DNA of 24,959 nt, taken from contig JADLBT010000070.1 in assembly GCA_020847555.1 (NCBI GenBank), positions 1 through 24,959 on the forward strand, in the 5' to 3' direction. The stretch comes from Gemmataceae bacterium. Its GTDB lineage: Bacteria; Planctomycetota; Planctomycetia; Gemmatales; Gemmataceae. Both the position numbers and the translations under genes were made by a program. Position 1 is the first letter of the stretch; each line of letters starts with the position of its first letter. Under the pieces are notes generated by a model, which saw only the letters and a list, made by a program, of their open reading frames with translations, did no database searches and had not been told where the DNA came from. Positions 12,426 through 19,808 of the stretch are shown here, one piece after another.

Positions 12426-14759
12426 ATGACGCTCGTGAAAACTCCCACCGTCGCGCTGGTCGGCAACCCGAACACGGGCAAGACGACCCTGTTCAACGCC
12501 CTCGCCGGCATGAGGCAGCGCACCGGCAACTACCCGGGCGTCACCGTCGAAACCAAGAAGGGGCGCCTGAAGCACCACGGGCAGGTGGTCGAGGTCATCG
12601 ACCTGCCCGGGACGTACAGCCTCGCCCCGCGCAGCCCGGACGAGATGGTCGCCGTCGATCTGCTCCTCGGCCGTCAGGCGGGCGAGGGCCGACCGGACGT
12701 CGTTGTCACCATCGTCGATGCGTCGAACCTCGAACGCAACCTGTATCTGACGACGCAGGTACTGGAACTCGGCGTGCCGGTCGTCGTCGCCCTGAACATG
12801 ATTGACGTGGCGACGGCGCAGGGCATCAGGATCGACGCGCAACGGCTGGCGCAGCAACTCGGCGTGCCGGTGGTGCCGATCCAGGCGAACCGGGGCAAGG
12901 GGCTCGACGCGCTGCGGCAGGCCGTCGTTGAGGCGTGCGGCGCCTCGCCGCCGAGGAAGGGACCGCCCTTCCCCGGAGCGTTCGAGCGCGAGGCGGCCGA
13001 CCTGCACACCGCGGTCGGCGCGGAGGTGCCCGCCTACCTGGTGCGCCGGCTGCTCCTCGACGTCGGCGGGCACACGGAGCGCATCCTCGCCGAGCGCGGC
13101 GGCAACGGCCTCCCTGACAAGGTGAAGGCGGCCCGGCAGCGGCTGGGGCAGGCCGGCTGCGCCGTGCCGGCCGTCGAGGCGCGCGTGCGCTACGGGTGGA
13201 TTCGCGAGGCGACCGCCGGGTGCGTCGAGCGCCCGGCCCGGCGGGTCGTCACCTGGACCGACCGGCTCGACCGCGTGCTGACGCACAAGGTCTGGGGCAC
13301 GCTCGCCTTCCTGGCGCTGATGTTCGTCGTCTTCCAGTCGATCTTCACCTGGGCCAAGCCGCTGATGGATCTGTTCAGCGATGGTCGCACCGCCCTGGCC
13401 GACCTGGCGACCGGAGCGATGGGGCCAGGTCCGCTGCGCAGCCTGCTGGTGGACGGCGTGATCTGGGGCGTCGGCAGCGTGCTGATCTTCCTGCCGCAAA
13501 TCCTCATTCTGTTCGCGTTCATCGCCGTCCTGGAGGATTGCGGGTACATGGCCCGGGCCGCGTTCCTGATGGACAGGCTGATGTCGAAGTGCGGGCTGAA
13601 CGGCAAGGCGTTCATCCCGATGCTGTCGTCGGTGGCGTGTGCCGTGCCGGGCATCATGGCGGCGCGGGTGATCGAGAACCGTCGCGACCGCATCGCGACC
13701 ATCCTCGTTGCCCCGCTGATGAGTTGTTCGGCGCGGCTGCCGGTGTACGTCCTGCTGATCGGGACGTTCCTGAGCCCGGACCTGGGGTACGCCTGGTGGG
13801 TGCCGGGGGTGACGCTGTTCGGCATGTACCTGATCGGGCTGGTGCTGGCGCCGCTGGTGGCGTGGGTGCTGAAGCGCACCCTGCTGCGGGGCGAGACGCC
13901 CGCGTTCGTGATGGAGATGCCACTGTACAAGTGGCCGAGCGCGCGCACCGTCCTGCAGCGCATGACCGGCAGCGCATGGACGTTCGTTCGCCGGGCGGGG
14001 ACGGTGATCCTGGCCAGCATGATCGTCATCTGGGCGCTGCTCTACTTCCCGGTGACCGACCCGCGGCACCCGCAGCGGGCCGGCTTCGACGTGCAGATCG
14101 AGGCGAAGGAGAACCGCATCCGCCAGGAGCGCGAGCAGCTGGCGGAAATGAAGGAGCCCATCGCCGACGAGTTGAGGGAGCTGCGCCGCCTTGCCCGCAA
14201 GGAACGGGCGGGGATCCTCACGGCGGCGGACCGCCAAAACCGCGCGGCGCTGGAGGCGAAGGTCGCCCCGGTCCGGAAGGCGATGAAGCCGCTGGAGGAC
14301 CGACTCGCGCCGGTTGAGGAGGAGATCAACGATCTGTACGAGCGCTGGAAGGAGCAGAGCTACCTCGGCCAGTTCGGCAAGGCGATCGCGCCGGCGGTCG
14401 AGCCGCTGGGGTGGGACTGGCGGCTCGGGTCGGCAGCGCTGGCGAGCTTCCCGGCGCGCGAGGTGGTCGTCGCGACGATGGGCATGCTGTTCCGGCAGGG
14501 CAAGGGCGACGCGGGCGACGACGAGTTCCTCGACAGCCTCGGCGATTCGCTGGCGGCAAGCAACCTGTTCACCGTGCCGGTGGCGCTGTCGGTGATGGTG
14601 TTCTTCGCCCTGTGCTGCCAGTGCGCCTCGACGCTCGCGGTGATCCGCCGCGAAACAAACAGCTGGAGCTGGCCGCTGTTGACATTTGTCTACATGACTG
14701 TTCTGGCGTATCTCGGAGCGCTGGCAGTGTATCAGATCGGCACCTGGATTGCGGGCTGA
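12426..14759 (+). CDS. feoB: Ferrous iron transporter FeoB with coiled-coil insertion
   Basis: Inner-membrane Fe2+ uptake protein with a cytoplasmic G-domain. The 777-residue product has G1 GNPNTGKT (13-20), GNYPGVTVE (34-42), G3 DLPGTYSL (59-66) and G4 NMID (124-127), a helical spacer, and the membrane domain from about 290. The membrane domain includes the two Gate regions (CGYMARAAFLMDRLM, 372-386, through PMLSSVACAVPGIMA, about 398-412; and LMSCSARLPVYVLLIG, 431-446) and C-terminal segments up to 775. Between membrane segments, residues 552-643 are strongly charged and Leu/Ala/Glu/Arg-rich with heptad character: a coiled-coil insertion absent from E. coli-type FeoB. The C730-C731-Q-C733 cluster is in the last part of the membrane domain. 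It follows two feoA genes and the GA-rich hairpin, and precedes the Cys-rich miniprotein. No obvious ribosome site precedes the ATG at 12426 apart from TCCTCC/TTCTCCC sequence, so coupling or an unstructured leader is possible. Confidence 0.97.
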   Translation: MTLVKTPTVALVGNPNTGKTTLFNALAGMRQRTGNYPGVTVETKKGRLKHHGQVVEVIDLPGTYSLAPRSPDEMVAVDLLLGRQAGEGRPDVVVTIVDASNLERNLYLTTQVLELGVPVVVALNMIDVATAQGIRIDAQRLAQQLGVPVVPIQANRGKGLDALRQAVVEACGASPPRKGPPFPGAFEREAADLHTAVGAEVPAYLVRRLLLDVGGHTERILAERGGNGLPDKVKAARQRLGQAGCAVPAVEARVRYGWIREATAGCVERPARRVVTWTDRLDRVLTHKVWGTLAFLALMFVVFQSIFTWAKPLMDLFSDGRTALADLATGAMGPGPLRSLLVDGVIWGVGSVLIFLPQILILFAFIAVLEDCGYMARAAFLMDRLMSKCGLNGKAFIPMLSSVACAVPGIMAARVIENRRDRIATILVAPLMSCSARLPVYVLLIGTFLSPDLGYAWWVPGVTLFGMYLIGLVLAPLVAWVLKRTLLRGETPAFVMEMPLYKWPSARTVLQRMTGSAWTFVRRAGTVILASMIVIWALLYFPVTDPRHPQRAGFDVQIEAKENRIRQEREQLAEMKEPIADELRELRRLARKERAGILTAADRQNRAALEAKVAPVRKAMKPLEDRLAPVEEEINDLYERWKEQSYLGQFGKAIAPAVEPLGWDWRLGSAALASFPAREVVVATMGMLFRQGKGDAGDDEFLDSLGDSLAASNLFTVPVALSVMVFFALCCQCASTLAVIRRETNSWSWPLLTFVYMTVLAYLGALAVYQIGTWIAG

Positions 14760-14799
14760 CCTGTCTTAATTCAAGAGGTGGCGTGGGGAGAGGCTGACG

Positions 14800-15009
14800 A
14801 TGGACTGGCAGCTGGCGTCAGTGGTGGTACTCGTCGCGATATCAGCGGTCTACCTGAGCCGATCGGCCTGGCAGCTGTGGCGCGGGGGGAAGGCCGGTTG
14901 TGGAGGCGGGTGTTCTTGCCCCTCTGCTGGGAATTCTGCCTCCAGCGTAAAGACCCAGGGAAAACTTATCTCTCCCAGGGAGTTGACCTTCCGACGCCGG
15001 AACGTATGA
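14800..15009 (+). CDS. FeoB-associated Cys-rich membrane miniprotein
   Basis: A 69-residue protein with one N-terminal membrane helix (about 4-27, WQLASVVVLVAISAVYL) followed by GGKAGCGGGCSCPSA (C34, C38, C40), then a basic tail. Single-span proteins with a Gly/Cys-rich motif directly after the helix are known next to feoB and are annotated as FeoB-associated Cys-rich membrane proteins; they have been proposed to act in iron handling or Feo assembly. GGGAGAGG lies 6 nt before the ATG at 14800. The gene starts 40 bp after feoB, as the fourth gene of the operon. The tail after about residue 45 is polar and may be less conserved. Confidence 0.8.
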   Translation: MDWQLASVVVLVAISAVYLSRSAWQLWRGGKAGCGGGCSCPSAGNSASSVKTQGKLISPRELTFRRRNV

Positions 15010-15046
15010 CCGAGCGGTCCGTTTCCCAGTTTTTCCACATTTCAAC

Positions 15047-15074
15047 TTGACAATTCTTGCGGAGAGGTTACCAT
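15047..15074 (+). promoter_or_regulatory. Promoter-like pair after the feo operon
   Basis: A perfect -35 TTGACA (15047-15052), a 16-nt spacer and TACCAT (15069-15074, 4 of 6). It points at the terminator 35-80 nt downstream and at no ORF, which suggests a short non-coding transcript. Confidence 0.4.
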
Positions 15075-15080
15075 CTACCC

Positions 15081-15155
15081 TGTCTTCACGGCCTCTTCTC
15101 TGTTCCGGCCCCGCTGTTCGACCCGCAAGGGAAGTTCAGCGGGGTTTTTATTTTT
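15081..15155 (+). ncRNA. Possible small RNA of about 70 nt
   Basis: A transcript from the promoter-like pair at 15047-15074 would start near 15081 and end at the terminator T-run (15145-15155). The body has a C/U-rich 5' part (15081-15106) and the terminator stem-loop, a layout seen in many base-pairing small RNAs. It is not a recognised family. The alternative is that the terminator simply ends feo transcription and the promoter match is chance. Confidence 0.3.
15109..15155 (+). terminator. Rho-independent terminator of the feo operon
   Basis: CCCCGCTG (15109-15116) pairs with CAGCGGGG (15137-15144), with CCC/GGG pairing inside the loop. It is followed by TTTTTATTTTT (15145-15155). This is the most canonical terminator in the window. 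Confidence 0.9.
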
Positions 15156-15194
15156 CCACTGCACTCCACCTTTCCACCAAAACCCTCATTCTTT

Positions 15195-15266
15195 AAAGCC
15201 CACGGGCCGCCGCCTGTGGGGGGAAGCGCTGAGGATCTGGCCCACGAGTCGCCGCCCGTGGGCTTT
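15195..15266 (+). repeat. Dispersed double-hairpin repeat, copy C
   Basis: It runs from AAAGCCCACGGG (15195-15206) to CCCGTGGGCTTT (15255-15266), with the central ggaagcgctg (15221-15231) shared with copy A. The left hairpin is gcccacggg...cctgtgggg and the right one cccacgag...cccgtggg, each with one or two drifted pairs. No outer GA-rich inverted repeat is seen. It lies 19 nt after the glnS stop, so it could also serve as the glnS terminator on the minus strand. Confidence 0.85.
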
Positions 15267-15284
15267 GTCCTTCTACTCTGCCAC

Positions 15285-17018
15285 CTACTTCTTCTTCTGC
15301 GGCGACTGCCCCTTCTCGATCTTCGCCCATGTGTCCACCAGCCCTACTGTCCGGTTGAACACCGGCCGGTCCGCCGTCGAGTCGGGATCGACACAGAAGT
15401 AGCCCAGCCGCTCGAACTGGTAGCGCGTCCCCGGCGCCGCGCCCTTGACGCTCGGCTCGACGAACGCCTCGATCACCTCCAGCGACTTCGGGTTCAGGTT
15501 CGAGCGCCAGTCCTGGCCCTCTTCCACCTCGTCCGGGTCGGCCTTCGCGAACAGGTAGTCGTACAGCCGCGCTTCCACCGGCAGGGCGTGGGCCGCCGCG
15601 ACCCAGTGAATTGTCGCCTTCACCTTGCGGCCGTCCGGGGCGTTGCCGCCGCGCGTTGCCGGGTCGTAGGTGCAGTGCAACTCGACCACCTCGCCCTGGG
15701 CGTCCTTGACGACGCGCTCGCACCTGATGAAGTAGGCGTAGCGCAGCCGTACCTCACGGCCCGGGGCCAGGCGGAAGAACTGCCTGGGCGGATCCTCGCG
15801 GAAGTCGTCGCGCTCGATGTACAGGACGCGCCCGAACGGCACCTGCCGCGTGCCGGCCGCCGGATCCTCCGGGTTGTTGATCGCCTCCAGGTTCTCGGTC
15901 TGCCCGTCCGGGTAGTTGTCGATCACAACCCGCAGCGGCCGCAGCACGCCCATGACGCGCGGCGCCCGCCTGTTCAGATCCTCGCGCACGGCGTTTTCGA
16001 GGCGCTGGATCTCGATCACGCTGTTGAACTTCGCCACGCCGATATCGCGGCAGAAGTTGCGGACCGCCTCGGGCGTATAGCCGCGGCGGCGAATGCCGGC
16101 AATCGTCGGCATGCGCGGGTCGTCCCAGCCGCGGACATACTTGCCCTGCACCAGTTCGATCAGCCGCCGCTTCGACAGCACCGTGTACGTCAGGTTCAGC
16201 CGCGCGAACTCGATCTGCTGCGGGGCGTAGATGCCCAGTTCGCGGATGAACCAGTCGTACAGTGGGCGGTGGATCTCGAACTCCAGCGTGCAGATCGAGT
16301 GCGTGACGCGCTCGACCGAGTCGGACTGGCCGTGCGCCCAGTCGTACATCGGGTAGATCGCCCACTTATCGCCGGTGCGGTGGTGGTGGGCGTGCATGAT
16401 CCGGTACATGACCGGCTCGCGCAGGTTGAAGTTCGGCGAGTTCATGTCGATCTTCGCCCGCAGGGTGCGCGACCCGTCGGGGAACTCGCCGGCCTTCATG
16501 CGGCGGAACAGGTCGAGGTTTTCCGCGACGGAGCGGTTGCGGTACGGGCTCTCCCTGCCGCCCTGGACGCCGCCGCGGTACGCCGCCACCTCGTCGGCGC
16601 TCAGGTCGCAGACGTAGGCCTTGCCCTTCTCGATAAGAGCCTCGGCCCACTGGTAGAGCTGGTCGAAGTAGTCGGAGGCGTAAAACTCGCGGTCGCCCCA
16701 GTCGAAGCCGAGCCAGCGCACGTCGCGCTGGATCGCATCGACGTATTCCTGCTCCTCCTTCGTCGGGGTGGTGTCGTCGTAGCGGAGGTTGCACTTGTCG
16801 CCGTACTCCTGGGCGAGGCCGAAGTTCAGGCAGATCGACTTGGCGTGGCCGATGTGCAGGTAGCCATTCGGCTCGGGCGGGAAGCGGGTCTGGACGCGAC
16901 CGCCAAACTTGCCGGTGCGGTTGTCCTCGTCAACGATGTCCTGGATGAAGTGGCGCGCGGGAGCGGCCTCGTTGGCGGGCTTGTCGGGGTTGGCGCGCTT
17001 GGGGTTCGGCGTGTCCAT
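15285..17018 (-). CDS. glnS: Glutaminyl-tRNA synthetase
   Basis: A class I aminoacyl-tRNA synthetase that charges tRNA-Gln with glutamine. The 577-residue product has [22 protein letters not shown] (the HIGH motif is exact at 55-58) and the KMSKS-equivalent VLSKR at 280-284. It has the GlnRS-specific [18 protein letters not shown] (79-96) and [23 protein letters not shown] region (225-247), and a complete C-terminal anticodon-binding beta-barrel part (about 340-560). The start at 17018 opens on a polar N-terminal extension of about 20 residues; the open frame continues upstream but contains intergenic palindromes. A GAAGGA stretch lies 10 nt before the ATG. Direct glutaminylation by GlnRS is not universal in bacteria, so its presence implies the organism need not rely only on the GatCAB route for Gln-tRNA. 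Confidence 0.97.
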   Translation of the reverse strand: MDTPNPKRANPDKPANEAAPARHFIQDIVDEDNRTGKFGGRVQTRFPPEPNGYLHIGHAKSICLNFGLAQEYGDKCNLRYDDTTPTKEEQEYVDAIQRDVRWLGFDWGDREFYASDYFDQLYQWAEALIEKGKAYVCDLSADEVAAYRGGVQGGRESPYRNRSVAENLDLFRRMKAGEFPDGSRTLRAKIDMNSPNFNLREPVMYRIMHAHHHRTGDKWAIYPMYDWAHGQSDSVERVTHSICTLEFEIHRPLYDWFIRELGIYAPQQIEFARLNLTYTVLSKRRLIELVQGKYVRGWDDPRMPTIAGIRRRGYTPEAVRNFCRDIGVAKFNSVIEIQRLENAVREDLNRRAPRVMGVLRPLRVVIDNYPDGQTENLEAINNPEDPAAGTRQVPFGRVLYIERDDFREDPPRQFFRLAPGREVRLRYAYFIRCERVVKDAQGEVVELHCTYDPATRGGNAPDGRKVKATIHWVAAAHALPVEARLYDYLFAKADPDEVEEGQDWRSNLNPKSLEVIEAFVEPSVKGAAPGTRYQFERLGYFCVDPDSTADRPVFNRTVGLVDTWAKIEKGQSPQKKK

Positions 17019-17084
17019 TGGCCTCGTTCCTTCGTTGGCGGGGCCGCCACGGAGAGGCGAGACGGCCGCCGCGGATGATCTGCT

Positions 17085-17114
17085 GTTATACCAAAAGGCG
17101 CTCCCCCGCTCCAA
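17085..17114 (-). promoter_or_regulatory. Possible glnS promoter
   Basis: On the minus strand, TTGGAG (complement of 17109-17114) and TATAAC (complement of 17085-17090) are 18 nt apart. The -10 matches 5 of 6; the -35 is weak. Confidence 0.4.
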
Positions 17115-17134
17115 CGCCTCCCTTCGCCAACGAC

Positions 17135-17173
17135 GCGGCCCGGACGACCTCTGACGAGGGTCGCCCGGGCCGC
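17135..17173 (-). terminator. Hairpin after the candidate selenoprotein gene
   Basis: GCGGCCCGG (17135-17143) pairs with CCGGGCCGC (17165-17173). An inner CGACC/GGGTCG pairing with one mismatch makes a stem of about 16 bp and a 4-nt loop. It lies 28 nt beyond the final stop at 17201 on the minus strand. No T-run is present. Confidence 0.55.
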
Positions 17174-17200
17174 ACGGAGACCGGCCAACGCCGCCCTCAC

Positions 17201-18244
17201 TCATTTTTCCTTTGCCGGTTTGGGGCGGTCGATCATTTTCCCTTCCTTCGGGACCGGCACCGCCCGGGGCGTCGCCATCACGACGGGGACGGTGAGCGTC
17301 GCCGGGGCGACGTTGCCTTCCTTCCAGGCGGGGAACGACAGGGTGACCTTCGCGTTGCCGAGGCCGACCGCTTCCGGGGCCCGCACGGGGCCGTAAAGCT
17401 GGTTGCCTCAGCAGCGCTTGGTCAACTCGACCCTGAGTTTTTGCGGCGCCTGGTCCGGGCCAGCCGGCGGGAACTCGATGTCCGCGACGGGATGAGCGTT
17501 GTTGGGAATGCGGCCCTCGTACAGGATCGAGACGAAGGTGCCCTTGCCCAGGCCCGGCGTGCCGACGCCCGCCTTCAACTCAGCGTCCTGCCCGCGGACG
17601 AGCTTCTGCATGGGGTGCAGCGTCATCAGGAGCGGGCCGTGGAAGTGAATGATGGGCGCGTCCTGGGGCCGTTCGGCGAAGGTGAGGGCGCCGTTGTGGT
17701 CCACGAGCGCCACCTGGGTGTTGCCCGGCGCTCCGAGGAATTCCCTGTTCCCCGCATCCTTCTTCTGCTCGTCCATGACCATGACGGCGGTCAGCACGCC
17801 GCCGGGCGGGTCGCCGAGCACCTTGACCATCTCGGCCTCTTCCGGCGAGGCGGCCTTGTGGCCCAGGCGCACGCGCATCTGCATCACCATCAGCTCCAGC
17901 CGGCGGGCCGGCCAGGCGGTGATCGCGCCGGCCTGGTGCTGGCGCTGCCCCTGCATGAAACCGGCGTCGATCTTGGTGAACTCGGGGAGCTTGACCTTCT
18001 CGCCCTCCTCGGTCAGGTCGCCGTTGCCGTTGCGGTCCACGTACAGGGTATCGCCGTCGAGGACCACCCAGACGCGGGCCTTCGCCTCCTGCCCGAAGAC
18101 GAGCAGGCAATACCGAGGCGTTTTGCTCGTGTAGGCCGGCTCCTTGCCGATGCGGCGGTCGATCTTCTTCAGATCGGTCGCCATCGCCGGCACTGCCAGG
18201 CCGAGCATGGCCAGCAGCGCAGGCACGAATAGCCGCAGATGCAT
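17201..18244 (-). CDS. Candidate exported selenoprotein with Cys-Sec-Gly (in-frame TGA)
   Basis: Read through one in-frame TGA (17408-17410), the product is 347 residues. It has a signal peptide ([22 protein letters not shown], residues 1-22) and an EF-hand-like acidic loop ([14 protein letters not shown], 69-82). A long beta-rich middle ends in LRVELTKRC (C278). The TGA at position 279 is followed by [15 protein letters not shown] and [21 protein letters not shown], ending at a second TGA (17201). The 68 codons after the TGA keep the strong G/C third-base bias and show no further stop, so they look translated. A stem-loop just downstream (17368-17402) fits a bacterial SECIS. Cys-Sec-Gly resembles the redox tip of mammalian thioredoxin reductase, although it is internal here. 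AAAGGAGG sits 5 nt before the ATG at 18244; a GTG at 18247 would be too close. If the TGA is a true stop, the protein ends at C278. Sec machinery genes are not in the window. Family unknown to me. Confidence 0.7.
17368..17402 (-). promoter_or_regulatory. SECIS-like stem-loop downstream of the in-frame TGA
   Basis: On the transcript, the element starts 5 nt after the UGA. The lower stem is CC-a-GCUUU (17402-17395) with GGAAGCGG (complement of 17368-17375, one position shifted as internal loop). The upper stem GGCCC (17392-17388) pairs with GGGCC (17382-17378). The apical loop is CGUGC (17387-17383), containing GU. The loop begins 20 nt after the UGA, within the range known for bacterial SECIS elements. 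The sequence is also coding, which bacterial SECIS elements normally are. Confidence 0.55.
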
Positions 18245-18344
18245 CACACCCTCCTTTCCTGATGGAAGACACCGTCCCTGACTCTAGTTCGGCCGCGGAG
18301 GAACGTGCTTGCCGTGAGAAGGCTGCAAGGATGTCACCCATGGC

Positions 18345-18740
18345 TTAACCGGCGGGTGGTTGTTCAATCTCCACGGCAAGCTGCGGGCCGTCCAGGATAA
18401 TCCGGTAGGCATTCAGCGTGTCCCGGCCCAGCAGAACGTATGGCTCGCGTTCGCCGAGAGCGGCCCGGATCATCAGAGGGGGCAGGTCGTGCATCTGGAC
18501 CTCGACGAGAAAAAGGGGCAAGGTGATAACTTCACCCGCAAAGCCTTGGAACAATGCTCGCCCGTCCTCGACCAGCCCCAACTCCTCGACCACACGCGCG
18601 GGAAGGACCGTCCGGTCAGCAGCACTGTCGAGTTGCGCCGGTACGCCCGCAGCAACAGCCCCAGTCCCAGGACAGCGCAAGGTGACGTTGACAAAGGGCG
18701 CCGGCGGACGGAGCTGGTGAACGTAGCGGTAGCGGATCAT
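18345..18740 (-). CDS. Retropepsin-like aspartic protease-fold protein
   Basis: A 131-residue protein that resembles a single retroviral-type protease domain. A strand leads into PAQLDSAADRTVLP (34-47), which lines up with the retropepsin signature L-L-D-T-G-A-D-x-T-V-L with D38 as the catalytic Asp. Near the C-terminus, YVLLGRDTLNAYRIILDG (about 101-118) matches the second family element (hydrophobic-I/L-G-R-D/N-x-L). The glycine of D-T/S-G is Ala here (D38-S39-A40), which may reduce or change activity; such proteins act as dimers in the cytoplasm if active. The start ATG (18740) overlaps the stop of the upstream DUF5678-like gene by 4 bp, so the two are translationally coupled. A target is not known. 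Assigned by motif only. Confidence 0.75.
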   Translation of the reverse strand: MIRYRYVHQLRPPAPFVNVTLRCPGTGAVAAGVPAQLDSAADRTVLPARVVEELGLVEDGRALFQGFAGEVITLPLFLVEVQMHDLPPLMIRAALGEREPYVLLGRDTLNAYRIILDGPQLAVEIEQPPAG

Positions 18741-19042
18741 GGCTCTCTCTGCGGTTGGACCTCGCGGTAATGAGGGATCCGAGCCACAGGCTGGGGCTCC
18801 GCCACCAGGCCGACGCAGATGGGTACATACCCCACCTTCGCCTGCGCGCGGAGGATCAACTTCACCTCGTCCTCATCGCTGTCCACGACCTGCCCGTTGT
18901 GGACGGCGACGTACCGCCCCCGGTAATGCGGCAGCAGATCCGGAAGCAACTGGAGAAAGGCCCGATACTCCTGCTCGCCCTTTGGCAATTCCAGGGTGGG
19001 CAGGTTAACCGTGAAGGCGGGTTGAGTTGTGCTCATGCTCAT
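18737..19042 (-). CDS. DUF5678-like protein
   Basis: A 101-residue protein. After a polar N-terminus with TVNLPTLELPKGEQEYRAFLQLLPDLLPHY comes RGRYVAVHNGQVVDSDEDEVKLILRAQAKVGYVPICVGLV (about 43-82). This fits the pattern of the small DUF5678 domain: G-x-Y/W-V-A-x-x-(D/N)-G-x-V-V, an acidic step, then an Ala-rich helix. DUF5678 proteins often lie directly upstream of retropepsin-like genes, as here, but their role is not established. GGAGGT is placed 6 nt before the ATG at 19042. A second Met two codons on is also possible as start. It may act as the partner, substrate or inhibitor of the downstream protease-like protein; this is inference. Confidence 0.75.
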   Translation of the reverse strand: MSMSTTQPAFTVNLPTLELPKGEQEYRAFLQLLPDLLPHYRGRYVAVHNGQVVDSDEDEVKLILRAQAKVGYVPICVGLVAEPQPVARIPHYREVQPQREP

Positions 19043-19130
19043 GTGGTGACCTCCCCGTCCTGCGCAGCCCATCGCATCCGAGCCCGATTTGGGTCTCCTT
19101 TGATCCTACCCGAATAAGGGCTGGTTCGCA

Positions 19131-19808
19131 CTACTTCGTCGGTGCGGGGAAGAGCTTGCGCACCGCCTCGCGCTCCGCGATGAGCCGCTCGGCGTCCTCC
19201 CGCAACAGAGCACCGTTCTCCACCATCCGACGGTAGTTGTCGGCGAACCGCTTCCGGTAGGCGTCGAAGCCGCCGTACCGCTCTTCGAGCGACGGGCGCG
19301 GGTCGCCGCTCTTCTGACGCTCGGCGCGCGTCTTCGCGAAGGGGATGTACGAGCCGAGCAAACTGGCAAGCGAGCCGTCGGCGCCGAACTCCTTGCGGCG
19401 CAGGTTCCAGCCGGTGTACGTCCCCAGCGGCACCGCCACCTCCGCCGGCAGCAGCGTCCCGCGGTCGTTGCCGTCGCGGTCGCTCCTCGGCACCAGGACC
19501 GTGTATTCGAGCCGCACCCGCGGCGGCTCCTGGCTGATGATGCCCTTCGTGCGGAACTCGTCGCCGTAATCGGCGTAGGGTGGGCGCTGGATCACCTGCG
19601 GGTAGCGCACGCCGGGCAGTTCGGGGAAGGCGGTGCTGGCCTGGCGAAAGTCCACGAGCGTCTTGTCCGCGATGCGCGGGTAGACGCTCGGCGGCGGCGC
19701 CTTGTCGTCCTTGACCCAGGCGTCGAGCGCCAGCAGCAGCGCCCGCAGCTGCGGCCGGTAGTCGCCCGGGTTGGTCAGGTTGTCGCACAGGCCGCGCGGC
19801 GGCTGTGT
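19131..19808 (-). pseudogene. 5'-truncated alpha/beta-hydrolase-domain protein (C-terminal part)
   Basis: About 226 codons are open to the TAG at 19131, but there is no start codon with support near 19808. The frame reads QPPRGLCDNLTNPGDYRPQLRALLLALDAWVKDDKAPPPSVYPRIADKTLV and later LGTYTGWNLRRKEFGADGSLASLLGSYIPFAKTRAERQKSGDPRPSLEERYGG. This resembles the C-terminal region of large exported 'alpha/beta hydrolase domain' proteins (Abhydrolase_10-like). The nucleophile elbow and signal peptide that should precede it are missing. At about 19791-19808 it meets a DUF1501 fragment running the other way. It is a remnant left by rearrangement, or a product of a mis-join. The family call rests on the LRALLLALDAWV...APPPS pattern. 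Confidence 0.6.

Larger units (their letters stand above)
15010..15284. other. Intergenic region between feo operon and glnS
   Basis: It holds a promoter-like pair at 15047-15074, a strong Rho-independent terminator at 15109-15155 and repeat copy C at 15195-15266. The part before the terminator is unusually AT-rich. No protein-coding ORF is credible. Confidence 0.6.

Noticed and set aside
15057..17078. 673-residue plus-strand ORF opposite glnS
   Set aside because: It is antisense to an intact glnS, begins in the feo terminator region and reads through repeat copy C; composition is that of a shadow.
17201..17386. Separate 61-residue gene starting at a GTG
   Set aside because: No ribosome site precedes it, it is in phase with the upstream gene across a single TGA, and its first residues continue a conserved-looking segment that begins before the GTG; it is better explained as the C-terminus of the same protein.
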